A stretch of 64,000 nt of DNA. It comes from Spinacia oleracea (taxonomy: Eukaryota; Streptophyta; Magnoliopsida; Caryophyllales; Amaranthaceae). Both the position numbers and the translations under genes were made by a program. Of the stretch, positions 10,214-23,459 are shown in pieces. The DNA lies in NCBI RefSeq assembly GCF_020520425.1, contig NC_079489.1:14904001-14968000 (forward strand), written 5' to 3'. The notes beneath the pieces are model-generated. The model searched no databases, had not been told where the DNA came from, and was given only the letters and a program-made list of their open reading frames with translations. Within the stretch, counting starts at the first letter, position 1. The number at the start of each line of letters is the position of its first letter.

Positions 10214-12483
10214 CTATTTTGGTTGAAGATAATTTTGGGCTATGAATCCACCAGCACCTTTAGGGAAAAACCCACCAACCTTTTTGGCATCACCACTTCC
10301 ATACAAAATGTTTAATATTTCCTCAGGAGTTCTAGGGAACCCTAAAGAGTTCGGGTCGCCGGAAAGTACATTGCCCTGAATCTTGCCTTCTGCACCGTCT
10401 TTCGAGTCGACAAATATGCCTTCATCCTTTGAACTAATGTCACTCATCGCCCCAAGCTTGTTCCTTAGGTTCGAAATTCGGGTTGTGAACTCTTGTACGG
10501 TTATTTTGTAAGGAGTCACTCTTTGGAGTCGTCGTTGATAGAGCATTGTTCGGATCACTGCATCTTGGCCTGATTTCATTGCTAATAATCCTGCTACTAG
10601 CTGAATTTAAGGTGACGAAAAGTAATATTAATTCATTAATAAAGGAGTTGTACGACATGTACAATAGAAATTAAAATTAAAACCAGCAAATACCAAGTAC
10701 AGAGTAAAAGGTAAGCCACTAACTCACTAAGCATGCATCCACGTTAATCATAACTAGACGTGGTTGACAGACGGGTGAGATTAGAGTCGGTGTGGTCATT
10801 AGCAGGTCGGGTTAATATGAGTTAAGGGTCTATAGCGAGTTGATACAACAATGACGAATCTTAGTCAGAAAGTTATGGGGGATCACCATGGTTTGAAAAT
10901 TCAACATCTTAATTACTTAATACAAATGCATTCAATCCATATGCCAACATCATAAGTTAGCTTGTATAATTAATAATTTCACAAAACTTATCAGAGACCT
11001 GACCCCAAATGGCCCATGTGAAAGATTCTCCATGGGTAACGGACGGGTCAATAAACTAACAAGCACTAGGCTGGAAAACATAGTCAATACACACCCCATG
11101 TAAATACTAATTTGAATACAAATGCATTCAATAATCCATTGTATAAATTTTTACGTTATCTATTTTCTTTTACTTAATTTTTGAGCTAATGTTTTGACAT
11201 GTATCGACCGTGTCCAAATAAAAGTCATGTTCACATAATGACTATGCCCAATAAAATTCCTTTTACATTAACCCTAATCATTTACTCGATCAATGGACTA
11301 CTATGTCCAATAACCAGGTCTAATCACAACGCATCAATCATGTTACACATTTGTCCCAAATAAATGTCCTCAAAATCTCAATTTAAATGTGGTCGATTAA
11401 AATGACCTCAAATCAAACATAGTCGATTATATAGCGAATTGAAGGAGGGAGTAAGATTACTTACCTTTCTCGATTCTACAGAAAGAAGTTTGGGAAGGGT
11501 ACCAACGTAACCATTAAGGCCAACATAGGGAATTAAATAAGAGGCAAGAAGGTAATTCACTGAATTTTTGTAAGGATCAAAGGGGGGAATTAGTGGACGT
11601 TCAAATGCAGAGTTCATCATATCACTAAATTGTGCTATGCTTAGATTCAATGTTGGTCTAGGGAACCCCTTCACTCGTGCCTGGATTGCCCTGCATAAAA
11701 ACAAATTATTATACGGAGTATTTGATTAGAAAATTTCATGAGCGGACTTTTGTTGGAATTAGATTTATATGCACGTGATACGTGTTTTATATTTTAAGAA
11801 ACATGTACAAGTGTACGACAAATTATATTATATCAAAATTTAAAGAATGCATAAAAAGTAATGGTATTTTGGTGAACACCAAATTTCTCAAGAGTTAACT
11901 TATATAATAGAGATAATCTTAACTTATGATAACTTAAACTATCGCCGACCATACTGATGGATTGTGTTATTAAATAAGTATAATCTGATCGATAATTGAT
12001 TTGTAGGGTAAAACATCATCACAATTAAGTAGTGAAAATCAATTTATATTGCAATTATAATCATATCAAAACTTGAAGTTCATTTAACAAAATGGATGAA
12101 GTTTAATTACTTCGGGAATATTAATGAAATATTACTGAGTAATTTAGGTAAAAATAAAATGACGAAACTAACCTCAAATGACCAACTTCATGTAGAGCAA
12201 ATTGGTTGATAATATCCTTAGTGAGAGGGTCAAGTAAAGCTTTTCGAACCCCGATTGGAGGAGGACCTCCCACAGCAAGATCAGGGGCAATTTGGTCTAA
12301 TCCACTTCCAGTAGAACCCCACAAAAAGAACTCAGCTTCTAAGTATTCCAAATTCAATGGAAACTCCAAAAAATCTATATCCCATTTTGGGATCGAATTA
12401 CTATCACTCTCCACCGAGCTTAATACATTAATTAAGAGTAAAAATGGTATTACCAAGAACTTTAAGGTGAAGGGAAATGCCAT
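10214..12483 (-). CDS. desiccation-related protein PCC13-62 type (ferritin-like), 307 aa
   Basis: Three exons: 12173-12483, 11465-11690 and 10214-10600, with GT..AG borders and exact frame joins (921 + stop nt). Residues 1-26 form a signal peptide (MAFPFTLKFLVIPFLLLINV). The ferritin-like core follows, with NLEYLEAEFFLWG and FALHEVGHLRAIQ carrying the likely Glu/His metal-site residues. The C-terminal half includes RTPEEILNILYGSGD and GGFFPKGAGGFIA, close to the Craterostigma PCC13-62 family, whose usual length is about 310 residues. Family members accumulate during drying and are secreted or in the cell wall; the biochemical role is not settled. The gene appears intact. A TATA-like box lies about 115 bp upstream of the ATG. 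Confidence 0.9.
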
Positions 12484-12595
12484 AATTTTTAGGTTAATTG
12501 ATAATTATTAACCTTAATTAGCTCTAAAATTAATAGTTTTGTAATGTAAATACAAACTTTTTTAGTTGATATTTGAGAAATGAGAATAGTTGGGA

Positions 12596-12606
12596 CTATT
12601 TATATA
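12596..12606 (-). promoter_or_regulatory. TATA box of the PCC13-62-type gene
   Basis: The minus strand reads TATATAAATAG, 113-123 bp upstream of the ATG at 12483. That distance suits a plant TATA box with a leader of about 80-90 nt. It was found from sequence alone. Confidence 0.55.
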
Positions 12607-12878
12607 TGTTCATGGGAATATATTCATTATTTTAAGAAAACGTACGTGTAAAAATTACAAGAGTTGAGGTTGTTATTTTTGTGCTTAGTCAAGATCCAAG
12701 GTTTATGCTACTAAGGTTTTTGATTTAATTTTGTGTGATTATTGTTGGTCATAGTTAGATCGATCTAATGTGTTTAGGCATTCATCTAGGTACTTGCCAT
12801 TGCTTAGTCTTATATTGTGTCATTGTTGATCATAGTTTCTTATACTAACTACGCAACGTAGTATGAAGTATATGAGAA

Positions 12879-13022
12879 ACACAATTTTTTGTGCAATGCA
12901 ACACAAGTTGATTAGAGGTGATATTTTGTTAACACAATTTTTTGTGCAATGCAACACAAGTTGATTAGAGGTGATATTTGAGGGGAAGTGTGTAACACAA
13001 CACAAGTTTGATTAGAGGTGAT
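12879..13022. repeat. tandem repeat, about 52-bp unit, 2.5 copies
   Basis: The unit starts AACACAATTTTTTGTGCAAT and ends near TTGATTAGAGGTGATATT. It occurs at about 12879 and 12931, with a shortened third copy at about 12992. It directly precedes the RNase H remnant. Confidence 0.8.
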
Positions 13023-13794
13023 AAAATATCAGGTCATATTGTATCAATATTTTATGGTGATTTAAATATATATGAATCATCTGCTACAACTATCCGTTGG
13101 CTAGGTACTAACTTTAAACAAGATTCTATATTTTGTTTTTTCCGAAATATTCGAAATAATGTCCGCCTCCCAATTAAGAAAATAATAACTTCCTTATGGA
13201 GCATCTGGAAAATGAGAAATGCAGTTATTTTTAAACACGCTTTATTCTCTGCTATTGGTATCTATACTAGAGCTTTTAAAATTTTTAATGAATGGAACAC
13301 TTGCACTTGTTTCGACTCTTTGAAATCACGTTTATTGAAAGACGCTCCTAAAAATTCATATCGTTCTATACAAGTTTCTTGGACACCACCTGCCCCAGGA
13401 ACCCTCTAACTCAATTTTGATGGCTCTGTTCGCCATAACTCAGATGCAGCAGGTGTCGTAATTAGGGATCATCTGGGAAACAATATTGCTAGTCGCTCTT
13501 TCAATCTGGTGGATCGCACTCCGCAATGGCTTATTATTGGCAATGGAAAAGAGTATACGCCATATTTTCATTGAGGGAGATAATTTGCTTATAATTCAGA
13601 TTTTGCAACGACGAGCTCATTGTCCAGGGAAAATTCAACTGCTTATGGACGACATTCAACAACTGCTCTCTAATTTCGACAACCATAATTCAAGACATGT
13701 ACACCGAGAAGCTAATCGAGTTGCTGATTACGTAGCATCCCTTCGCCATCACATTACAAGCCACTTAGACGTTGATCCTTTTATAGATAACACA
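13008..13794 (+). pseudogene. RNase H-like domain remnant of a plant LINE (RVT_3 type)
   Basis: The translation contains KKIITSLWSIWKMRNAVIFK, then VSWTPPAPGTL, LNFDGS, AGVVIRDHLGN, FIEGDNL, and REANRVADYVASL near the end. This order (linker, WTPP.PG..KLNFDGS, GVVIRD, E.D, REAN..AD) is the tail RNase H domain of plant L1-type elements and its host-resident copies. The frame is broken at least twice, and no reverse transcriptase part is present upstream. The CACTA element at 13795 interrupts the C-terminal end: the target triplet ACA repeats at 20587-20589, beyond which the same frame runs a few more codons to a stop. The remnant is older than the CACTA insertion. Confidence 0.8.
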
Positions 13795-14394
13795 CACTAG
13801 TAGAAAAACATTCATTTGAGGCGTCACTTTTATATTCATTTGCGGCGTTTTTGGCGTAGCAGCAAATAGAGTGGCAGCAAATGAATAGGATTGATTTGCG
13901 GCGTTAAAAAACGCCTCAAATTAATCATTCATTTGCGGCGTCAGGTAGAAAAAACGCCTCAAATGAATAATATTGTAAAGCGGCGTTTTCTACCTAAACG
14001 CCTCAAACATTGTAAAATTGCGTGAGTTTAAACGCCGCGAATAATGTGTAATTTTTTTTATAAATAATTTTATTTTTTTATATTCTACAATCCCAAAAAA
14101 TATAGAACCTGTACTCACGCCATATTTATACAATGTCCAAAAATATCATCAACCACCAATAACTTCCAAGAAACTTTGATTTTCACATATAAATCAACCA
14201 TCATATGTTTACAAAAACAAACCACCTAAATAGTGATAGGACAGGTTAACTGCCGTGCCAAACATTCAATAAGCTACCTTATATAGCAGACATTTGATAT
14301 TTTCCACGCGAAACCGAAAACATTTGACAACTTATATAGCAGACACACATAATCCCAATATCTTCAGACAAGAATATAAATCAGGTTCAACCTT

Positions 14395-14600
14395 TCAAGC
14401 AAACCTAAACCGTTGGCCTGATTCATCAGATGACGATATATCCTTTTCCTTTTCCTTTTCCTTTGCCTTCCTCCTTTTGAGTCGGGAGAAGTGCTGCATT
14501 ATGTCTGCACATTCTTCTTCTAGTACCCCTCTTCGAATGTTCATCTTGGAGTGGAAAGGGTGTACAGGAGCAGCTGGCATCTCTGTCACTTCTGAAGGTT
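14395..14600 (-). pseudogene. exon-like fragment inside CACTA, unidentified
   Basis: The minus strand reads SEVTEMPAAPVHPFHSKMNI, then RRGVLEEECADIMQHFSRLK and a Lys/Glu-rich tail ending SSSDESGQRFRFA and a stop. It looks like a last exon of a nuclear-type protein (basic-acidic tail). No start codon of its own is convincing. I do not recognise the parent gene. Confidence 0.4.
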
Positions 14601-15274
14601 GATTTTATTATCTCATGAGGTCAGCCACTCAGGAACATGACACAGTGCCTGTTAATCCAAGGAGCGTGTGAAAATGCTTGTTATTGCATATAGATTTCGT
14701 ATTTCTTAAAGTAGCATAGTACATAGTAGATGACAAGTAACATGGGGGAGGGGAGAGAATGAGGGGAGGTAGACAGGAAACGGACTGGAAAAGGACACTA
14801 ACTAAACACAGGTAGAAGAAGGAAGGCAACTCGGAAAGATGTTTGCCTGAAAGCCATAACTAAAAAAATACAAGAGGGCCAACAACTTGAAATCAGTTAG
14901 TCACAATACCATATAAAGTTACAATGGGATGCATCCAATCAGATGTATGTTGTGTGTTTAACAGATATAATTCAAGGTTATACACCAGTAACATTTCTTA
15001 CGGCTGATAAATATATTTTGTAATTTTTTTAATGTACGCCTGACAAATTAAAGGTCACCATAATAATGAGTTTCAAAAAATTAATCTAAGTGAATGTCTT
15101 GTTCAGAGAGAAAAAATGCTCTAAAATATAGCATGAAGTCATCCATACCTTATCCAGCTGCCATCAGCTCCAAGAAGCTTATTAGGAGCACCCCAGGGTA
15201 CTGATTCTTACTTGAAGGATGGCTTCAGCAAACATGGGACATGGCTCCAGTATAATATCAAAGTCTTGCTGAAT

Positions 15275-15525
15275 CTGGCAAACTAGAAAATAAAGCCACA
15301 TTGAACATTTGAACTACGAAATAAGTATGTATTTAAATCTATCAAGTTCATGAAGTAAAGCCCCCCTTAAAGTTTGAAAATAGAATTTTAATCATGGATC
15401 AGGTATCAGACCTCAGCTATCACAGTAACAATGCATTGAGGTAGTCCTTTAAGAGCTACAGATTCTGCCGTAGACATTGTTGTAGCCATCTCTTCACATG
15501 ATGCAGTATTCTGCCGAACAGTGAC
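15275..15525 (-). pseudogene. two exon-like fragments inside CACTA, unidentified
   Basis: The exon at 15412-15525 (38 codons; CAG|GTCACT acceptor, GAG|GTCTGA donor) reads VTVRQNTASCEEMATTMSTA then ESVALKGLPQCIVTVIAE. A second exon-like piece just downstream on the minus strand (about 15211-15282) joins in frame as IQQDFDIILEPCPMFAEAIL. The splice borders and codon quality argue for captured host exons. The source is unknown. They may belong with the fragment at 14395-14600. Confidence 0.4.
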
Positions 15526-15631
15526 CTGTAAATTGTAAGGAAATTTGAATCCTGCTTTCCACTTATCATTGTAATAGTATGAAAAATACTTTCAACATAT
15601 ATAGAGAATGTGCAGTCAGGGACTTTACCTG

Positions 15632-15900
15632 TTGAACTGTTTGCAATGTCAAGACCTTCTAGCTCTATCTGTTAACACAACAGCAAGATCATGCATGATT
15701 CAAGTTTCATGTATTGGAAGCTACAAAAAGGAGATATCAAGTTCGTAAATTAAAAGCTTTACTGACCTGCCAGTAACCACTATCAGTTACTGAGACATAA
15801 GTATGATCCCCTAGATGGTGTTTCAGGTCAATGGCGTCGAAAATAATTCACCTCCAACTTCTGTATTCTGTGGATCCTTATTAATCCACGGAGAGAATAT
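15632..15900 (-). pseudogene. fragment of a phytepsin-type aspartic protease gene captured by CACTA
   Basis: The minus strand reads FSPWINKDPQNTEVGGELF, then after a frame slip DAIDLKHHLGDHTYVSVTDS and GYWQ. After an intron it continues with IELEGLDIANSST. This matches the plant A1 aspartic protease stretch FS.WLNRDP...GGE..FGGVDPKH..G.HTYVPVT..GYWQ..IGD.L...STG. It lies before the second catalytic Asp motif, which is absent here. The frame slip makes it non-functional. It is a captured and decayed host fragment. Confidence 0.65.
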
Positions 15901-16584
15901 TTCCTAAAACAAGGGTAGAACACACACTGAGTGATGCAGCATTAGTGTTGGAGTATATGCAACAATTCAACATGCCACATCAGCCCACAAGCCTGCAATT
16001 CCTAATCAAGCTAAGCAATCAAGGCAGAGCATGCACAACAGTTATGCAACAACTTCAATCAGAACCAGCCCGCTAAGTCAAAAGGCAAAGGGAGCTTTTC
16101 TATTAAAGTCCAAAACAGAAGTTACCAAAAAACAAAGCAACCAATCTGATTGCATCAAGGTCAAACACTTAAAATTATAGCAGTGTATACTAAAAGGAAT
16201 CAGATCACCGTACCCATTGATATACTAGCTTCAGTCTGTACTCTATAGGATAATTAGGATCATCTCAAAAAGCTGACACCCTCGATATTATGTGACCAGT
16301 AACTCATCCAAGAATGGTGCAGAATTCTGCACTAGTCATAGCAACAAATGGATATGTGCCACAGATTTGACAATTGATAAGGGTTTATTTCACTTATAAC
16401 AATATAGGATCTATTCGATCAAACGACAACTATATTTACTACAGAATTACTCAACTATGATACTAGCAAATAGCAAGCACATATAGACAAAACGACTATA
16501 ACAGTCAAAATATGACCGTAATTCAAATAGACAAAACGACAAGGAGGACGAAGGAGGAGTGACACATACTAATTTTTCAAGTAC

Positions 16585-16700
16585 ACGTAGCCTTTAGTGA
16601 GACGACACGGTGGATACGAGTCTGAAGAGTTTTGTGATTCGCGGTCGAGATGAGTCGATCTGTAGCCTTTAGTGAGACGACGACGGTGGAGATCAGTCCC
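16585..16700. repeat. two-copy direct repeat inside CACTA, about 73-bp spacing
   Basis: GTAGCCTTTAGTGAGACGAC occurs twice (near 16588 and near 16661), followed each time by a CGGTGGA-type word. It lies in a CT-rich, leader-like zone on the minus strand. Confidence 0.6.
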
Positions 16701-17356
16701 AAAATCTATTAAAGAGGAGATACTCGGTGGTGAAATAAGAATGAAAGAAGAAGGTAGAAGGGAGAATGGAGAAGGGAGAAGGATACAAGCACTCAAAAGA
16801 AAGGCAAGATCGAAGAAGACAACTGAAGGATAGGAAAGGAAAGGCAAGGGTTTTACCTTATTAGTTTGGCGGCGGCAAGATCCGAAGTACTGAGTGGCAA
16901 GTTGAAGCTACCAAGTAAGGCAGTGATAGCATCACACAATCATACATATGCATTCCATGAAACAAGGCAACAAAGTTACATGGTGTATCTATTTTCCTGA
17001 TCCATAACCTGCAGTTTTGAGGACAATATTGCTTAAGCCAAACTTATAATGACAATTCAAAGTCGGTCAATTATAATATCTAAAGGGTCAGCTACAATTA
17101 AGTTAAGTTCAGTACTTCAGTTCAGTGTCAAAACCACAACCCTCCCTCTACAATAGGCATCTGTTACATTCATAGGGGAAAATTCAAGATAATTTTGTAG
17201 GATTTTTACGAATCTGTAGGATAAAATTTTAGGTTCTTGTGACGCAAAAGAAAATATATTCATCTTATGCTATACTGGAAATCAAGAAGAAATATATTTG
17301 GCCAACTACTTCTTTTCTTGAAGAAATCACGAAGAAATATCTTGAATTTTACATTA

Positions 17357-17536
17357 CCTCTTCATAGAATGTCATTGCAGTCAGACGATACCCTGCCAAG
17401 AGTAAGTATTCCTTCACAGCACAGTTAAGATCTTGTCTTTTGTTATCCTTCACAGATCCTAAGTTTGACAGCGTGGTGTCGTTCTTCTGTCTTCTTATAT
17501 CAAGAGATGGGTCAAAAGAAACACTTCCATTTGTAC
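17357..17536 (-). pseudogene. LisH exon of a RELCH-like (LisH + HEAT) gene captured by CACTA
   Basis: One exon with a CTGCAG acceptor and GAG|GTAATG donor reads TNGSVSFDPSLDIRRQKNDT, then TLSNLGSVKDNKRQDLNCAV and KEYLLLAGYRLTAMTFYEE. The LNCAVKEYLL..GYRLTAMTFYEE part is the LisH motif of the plant homologue of RELCH/KIAA1468. The exon is open, but the HEAT-repeat body is absent from the element. It lies on the minus strand like the other captured pieces. Confidence 0.7.
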
Positions 17537-18219
17537 CTGCAGAAAATGGTACAAAGCTCCGTAAATACTGGAAAGCATGAAAAAGAAAAAGGGACTCAAT
17601 AGGATATCACATAGCTTCCCAGTTCTAATGCCAATACCCAAAGCGAGTTGCTACCAATTTGATAATCTGAAGTCTCCACCTCATCAAAACTGCAGTTTTA
17701 GACAGCTTTGGCATGGACTACCAGCATGCAAAACCAGAGCCTTGATCAGGTTACTTCAAGTGGTGTCTACCTTATAATAGTGATTTTGATATGAAAGCAA
17801 TGCAGGCACTTATAACAACACTTGCAAATGTATTAAAGTCATGCTAGAGTTCCAAAAGCAGAATAAATTTATAAGCAAAGTAACTGAACCAAAACAGAAC
17901 AAAAGCAAACAGAACAGACAAAACCAAAACATAACCAAATTTATATGACAGGTTGTTTATATGCTTAACTGAAATTCACGAAATAGAACTGAACTATACA
18001 AAATTGGACTATACAAACAGAACACACATCAACCATTATGCATAACACCTAACTGCATACCAGCATATACATACCAACACACAAATCAACACCATAAAAC
18101 AGCAGCATCCCCGTGTAACATATCACAAACTGGTACGACATGTAAACCCCACATTTGAAACATCAACAATCAAGTTTATCAACTAAAATTAAAAAGACGA
18201 AGATGAAATATGAAAATTT

Positions 18220-18375
18220 TAAAGTAGCCCTTACAATAGGTTTTGTCTGGATTTGCAGTTCACTTTCGTTAGGTGGAAGAGCAAGCTGTTGTTCTTCTTT
18301 CAGCTCAGGCAAGAACTCATTTGGGTGGGATAGGTCATATCCCTTCACTTTCTTTTGTCGTCTTATTGCACTCTT
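18220..18375 (-). pseudogene. exon-like fragment inside CACTA, unidentified
   Basis: The minus strand reads RKSAIRRQKKVKGYDLSHPN, then EFLPELKEEQQLALPPNESE and LQIQTKPI, followed by a GTAAGG donor. The codons look like a real exon (basic start, acidic middle). I do not recognise the parent gene. Confidence 0.35.
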
Positions 18376-19386
18376 TCTCTTATGGCAAAGAAATAATCAA
18401 ATCCCAAGTGACCAAATGTGACAGTAATAAGTAAAAAAAACCTTGTAAAAAAGAAGTCGAAATATTCAGTTGCAAGTTTGTGTATAAGAAATTAACGGAA
18501 CGAGAAGTTAACTTCGCAAGCTTTCCCATAAAATGTGGAAAATATATCAGCAAAAGAAAATAAGGTTACAAAATAACTAACCTCTCAGGTAAAGGGCTCA
18601 AGCCATATATTATTAGAGGTGTTTGTTCTAGTGCTTCCTCAAGTGGATACAACCAGAAACAAGATAATTTCAAATTTCCATGTGAAATGAAACTGTTCTA
18701 CACTGTCCTGGAGGAATGTTGCATTTTATCTCATTCAATGTAATCATAACAGCCTACAGCCTGCTGGGGGTGTAGAGAAACAAAAAAAAAAGAGGGAATC
18801 ATTGTTTATACAAACATCAGCCTGCTGAACATTATCATCAAAGCCCTGCAAAACAGAAATTAAAGTGAACAAATAGCTCATAAGTGAACAAATGAAATTT
18901 GGAAAGACACCATATGATATAAGCTCCACCAAATTAAAGTTGCTTAGAACAGATTCATACTAAGGTCAATCAAACATGCTAGTTGGTAGCAGAAAGCAAC
19001 AGAGATCGGACTCAGAGTTCCATTTCAATTAAAGGATATGAGAATGTTACAAGCTCTCAACTTGTAGACATTATCAGGTTACATCAACACTCAACTGAGA
19101 CTTGTCTTGCAATTAAGACTACAACAACCAAACCAAAGCCTTACTCCTAGAATAGATAACCGAGAATCTATCTCCCATCTTTTCCCACTAACATATCAGT
19201 TTTACTCAATGCTGAAAATCTTACCGCTAACAAATCACCTTAGGGGAACAAATTTACCAGCGAAACAGTAAGTAATTAGTTATCACTCAATACATAATTC
19301 AAGCAGGGATTTCCAAACAAACCTAGAAAAATGCTGCACTCTTCTGGCCTACTCTTCAATTCATACCTCCAAGGCCTCAGCCCCTT

Positions 19387-19531
<145 letters not shown>

Positions 19532-20629
19532 ACACCCTCAATACTCAAAATAAAGAAGAATCAAGTATTAAAATAAGTGAGTGAATGCAATTTGGAATAA
19601 ATTCGAGAAATTCGATTACTTCTGAAACAGGAATTTCATCGAACAGCTCATCAATTGAAATTCGATTACTTTTTCTACAATTGCTTCTCAATTCAACAAT
19701 ATTCACATCCATAATTCAAGACATTGGTTGGTTGTGATTACGGAATTTTGAGTTTTTGATTGTGAAATTAGGGATTTGAAATTGACAATTCAACAATTAA
19801 AGTAAAACTCACAAAATTAAGTAGAATTTCAGCAAGAAAAAATATGTCTTACTGTAATAAAACTTGTGTTTTTCTCAAATTTGTGAACTTCTTTCTTCGA
19901 AGCACCTCATCTAAACATCAAATTTGCAAAATAAATTAGACATACGACATTAGCTTACCTCAAATTCAAAGCAATTTTAAGGTTCTTCTAAGACAAAATT
20001 TGAATTTGATAATTAGGGTTTACATTTTCGGTGGAGAGAGGAGAGGAGAGGAGAGAGCAAGAGAGATTCGATAACTCATACACAATTCATGTTAATTGAG
20101 AGACTGAAACGAGGGGAATAGAGTAATTGAACCAAAAAAAACGGCAAGGATGAGGAGGAGTCAGTGGAAGCATAATTTACCTTAAGTAAGAACGGCAGTG
20201 GTGGAGATGAGGTCGAAGGACAGACAGTGACGGTGGAGATGAATATGAGCTTCACTTTCTCGGTGAATTCGGTGGTGGAGATGAGGCGAAGGACAGACGG
20301 CGATGCTGGAGATGAGGTTGAAGGAAGAACAATGTGGTTTTGTGAAAGGACGAGAAGCAAAAGAAAGAAGCTAAACGCGGGTGAATAAGAGAAGTATGGG
20401 GACAACACTTTGCGACGTTAAACGTGATGACGCCGCAAACTAAAATGGTTTGAGGCGTCATAATTCAAGATAACGCTGCAAAGCAAGTTTTTTTCACCTA
20501 ATTCATCTATTTTGTCATTTAGTTAGAGGCGTTCTAAAATTAACGCCGCTAAGTCATGGCAGCAAATCAATATTTTTCTACTAGTGACATTTTCTTATTT
20601 TATTTCCTTAGATAAGTAAGGATATAATT

Positions 20630-20954
20630 TTTAGAGAAGACTATCCTAACTTTTGTGTATCTTTCCTTTTGAAAAATAAAATAAAACGATAGTGAAAATC
20701 GTATCATATTTAAATTTATACGTAATATATATTTTTAATACTCGTATAATTTTAGTCGTGCACGAGTATGCGGGTGAGAGAGAGACAACGAGAGATGCTC
20801 CCGTGTGGCTGGGCACGAGAGTGCAGCAACGAAGAGGAGGAGGAGCAAGGAGTGCTCGTGGGCGCTGGGCACAAGACAGCGACGAGGGCAACACTCGGCT
20901 GGGGTTGTGCGGACGAGAGCAAAGAGAGAGAGAGAGGGAGAGTCGGGTGTGAGG

Positions 20955-20991
<37 letters not shown>

Positions 20992-21394
20992 TTAATGAGG
21001 GTTTAATGAAGTGGGGATAAATTGAATTCAAGTGGAGTATTTATAGGCTTCCCCCAATCCCTAATGGGCTAGGCTTAGGAAATTAGATATTGGGCTTGCT
21101 TTGATGATCGAGTTTGAATTAGGAATTGCAATTAGAATTTTTAGTTAGGCTCAACTGTTAAAACGAGTTGGGTTTAGAATTAATTCAAATCGAAACCCAA
21201 TAAATTCCCCGTTTAAAATAATAAATTTGTTTCATAATTAATTAAAATAATAAATATTCTAATTAATTAAAAATACATTTAAATAATATTTGAATGCGAT
21301 TTAAATTCTAAAAATCATAAAAATGTTTTATAAATATAATACAATATATTTATTAATACAGGCAAAATTGAGGTATTCCACCTACAGTGCGGAA
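20630..21394 (-). mobile_element. LTR-like fossil (probable Ty3/gypsy-type LTR), partial
   Basis: On the minus strand the stretch starts TGTAGGTGGAATACCTCAAT and runs through AT-rich DNA to a TATA box (CTATAAATACTCC near 21045). A CT-repeat leader and a GC-richer zone follow. This is the layout of a plant retrotransposon LTR. The outer end, toward the CACTA insertion, is not resolved, and I found no paired LTR. Treated as an old fragment. Confidence 0.45.
20956..20988. repeat. (GA)n microsatellite
   Basis: About 16 GA units, CT on the minus strand, within the leader-like part of the LTR-like fossil. Confidence 0.9.
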
Positions 21395-22650
21395 ATTCAT
21401 TGTTATTTAAAGTATCGTAGGTGTATTCAACGAACTTTCTAACTAAAAAACACCAAGGTTCGAGGATTCGACTATTACTCCAATCTTTTAGTTGTGTTAA
21501 AAAGGATTCACTCTTCTATATGACAGGGGATTCTTATAGTTGTTTACAAAGGTGATCCTGCAAGAATATCCAATAATTGACCATTAAGGGATCAAGTGAT
21601 CAACTATGGAAGTCTGTCAATTATACTTAAGAATTAATAATCACCAGCTGTCTTTCTTTCCTCGTTTCCAGTCATCTTGATCAGCAGATTATTGATTATA
21701 ATTATGTTCATTTAAAAATCATAATGTGAAAAATTACTGGTTGGTTTTTTTTATTAATGCAACTACTCAGTTTGATTAAACTAATGTTCGACTATAATTT
21801 CTTCAATTCCTCCTGAATCACAAATAACAATTATGAATGATAACCTAAAGGACAACAAATACGAATGAAACTTTTCACAATTTCTTCAATTCCTTCCTAA
21901 TCACAAATAACAAGTACATATAATAACATACAAAAACTTGGAGACGTAGAAATGAATCATGAAAAACCATTAAATTCAAGCAGTATGCGAAAATCAAATT
22001 AAAAAGGCAATGAACATTAAGGAAATTGAAAACCTAGAAACTAATTGGACAATTAGGAACGTTTACCTTCAATTTTAAGCTCAATTATTGTAGATTCAAG
22101 TGATTAATTGAGTATTGCAGTATTTTCCGCATGAAGAACATCGATCAAATCAAAGCTGAAAATCACTATATACCATTAGGAATCACTAATCAACTGCAAA
22201 ACCTATTTACATAAATCAACAAAGAATTAAACTTACCAATTGTAGCAGAGGAGATGACGCGTAATTATGGCAGTGTGGAGATGGTGGCGGTGCAGTGGTT
22301 GTAGCAGGTGAGGAGTGGTAGCGGTGAGGAGAGAGAATCACGAAGGAGAGCAGAGAATAAGGAGTTCATGAGACTATGAGACTGAAGCACGAGGAGAGAG
22401 AAACGAGAGAAAGGGTTCTTTTTTTTTGGAAATATTTACAATTTTGCCATTACTAAACGCGGTAGGTAAACGTTTGCGAGCTGTTAGATCTGATCACATC
22501 GAACGCACAAGATTGCTTCTCATTCTTCTCATTTTAAGCTCCCTTCTCATTTGTGTGTGTGTGTGTGTGTGAACGAATCGGTGAATACAATTATGCACCC
22601 CGGTTGCACCGAATCTCGTTTTCAAGGCAGTGGTTTGCTTACCATGGCAC
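21395..22650. other. intergenic DNA
   Basis: No gene seen. A (GT)n run sits at about 22550-22571, and a GA-rich zone at 22240-22410 resembles a plant leader on the minus strand without an adjoining coding exon. Confidence 0.5.
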
Positions 22651-22655
22651 AACGA

Positions 22656-23421
22656 TGTAATAGCCCGCTCAAAACACCTGCTTAAAAATTGGAATAATAG
22701 TCTAACGCGGAAGCCCGGGAGGATCAGACGAGCTATTACTTGGATTTGACCCTAAGCGAGGGCTTAGGGGTGGGAATAAATGCAAATTTAAAGTGTTGTT
22801 GGAAAATTTAAATACAACTTAACAGATATAAACTAATATTATACAAATAAGTCCAAAAGTAAGTCAAGGATCTTCCAAAACACTACCAAGCCGGAAATAG
22901 ATACTACCACAAATACAAGTCATGTTACACATATTAGTAGCAAAAGTTATCTACACTTCATTCACCCAACATTAGTGTTTTATGACATCAGTAATCACCT
23001 GCATAATCACAGCCAACTGCCCCACCGGGACAGATTCAAGGAAAAAAAAAAAAATCACGGATCAACATAAGCTGAGTACACAAGGTTTTAATAAAACAAT
23101 AATAGGTGTCTGAACATAAGATTGAATTTACATCTTAAGACAATAACTCTCAATATAAACATAAACACTTTTATTTAGCTTTATTTGGGGAAAGTGAACA
23201 CGATTAGAGAGGGGTTACCACAACCGACTGTCTCTAAACGGTGGGGGTCGTCACCCTCCTATTACTATGTGCTTGCAAGACTTTAGGACGCGTCCTAAGG
23301 GTACCACGCCCTAATATAAATGAGCACCACGCTCAATACAAATGTTGTTCGTCACTAATGTATGTGAGCACCACGCAACACATACATAGCTACTTTCCCC
23401 CAAAATGATTATGTAAACAAA

Positions 23422-23459
<38 letters not shown>

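Noticed and set aside
20646-21031. Overlapping open frames in GC-richer DNA on both strands
   Set aside because: They overlap the GA microsatellite and a leader-like LTR zone, with no family match and equal openness on both strands.
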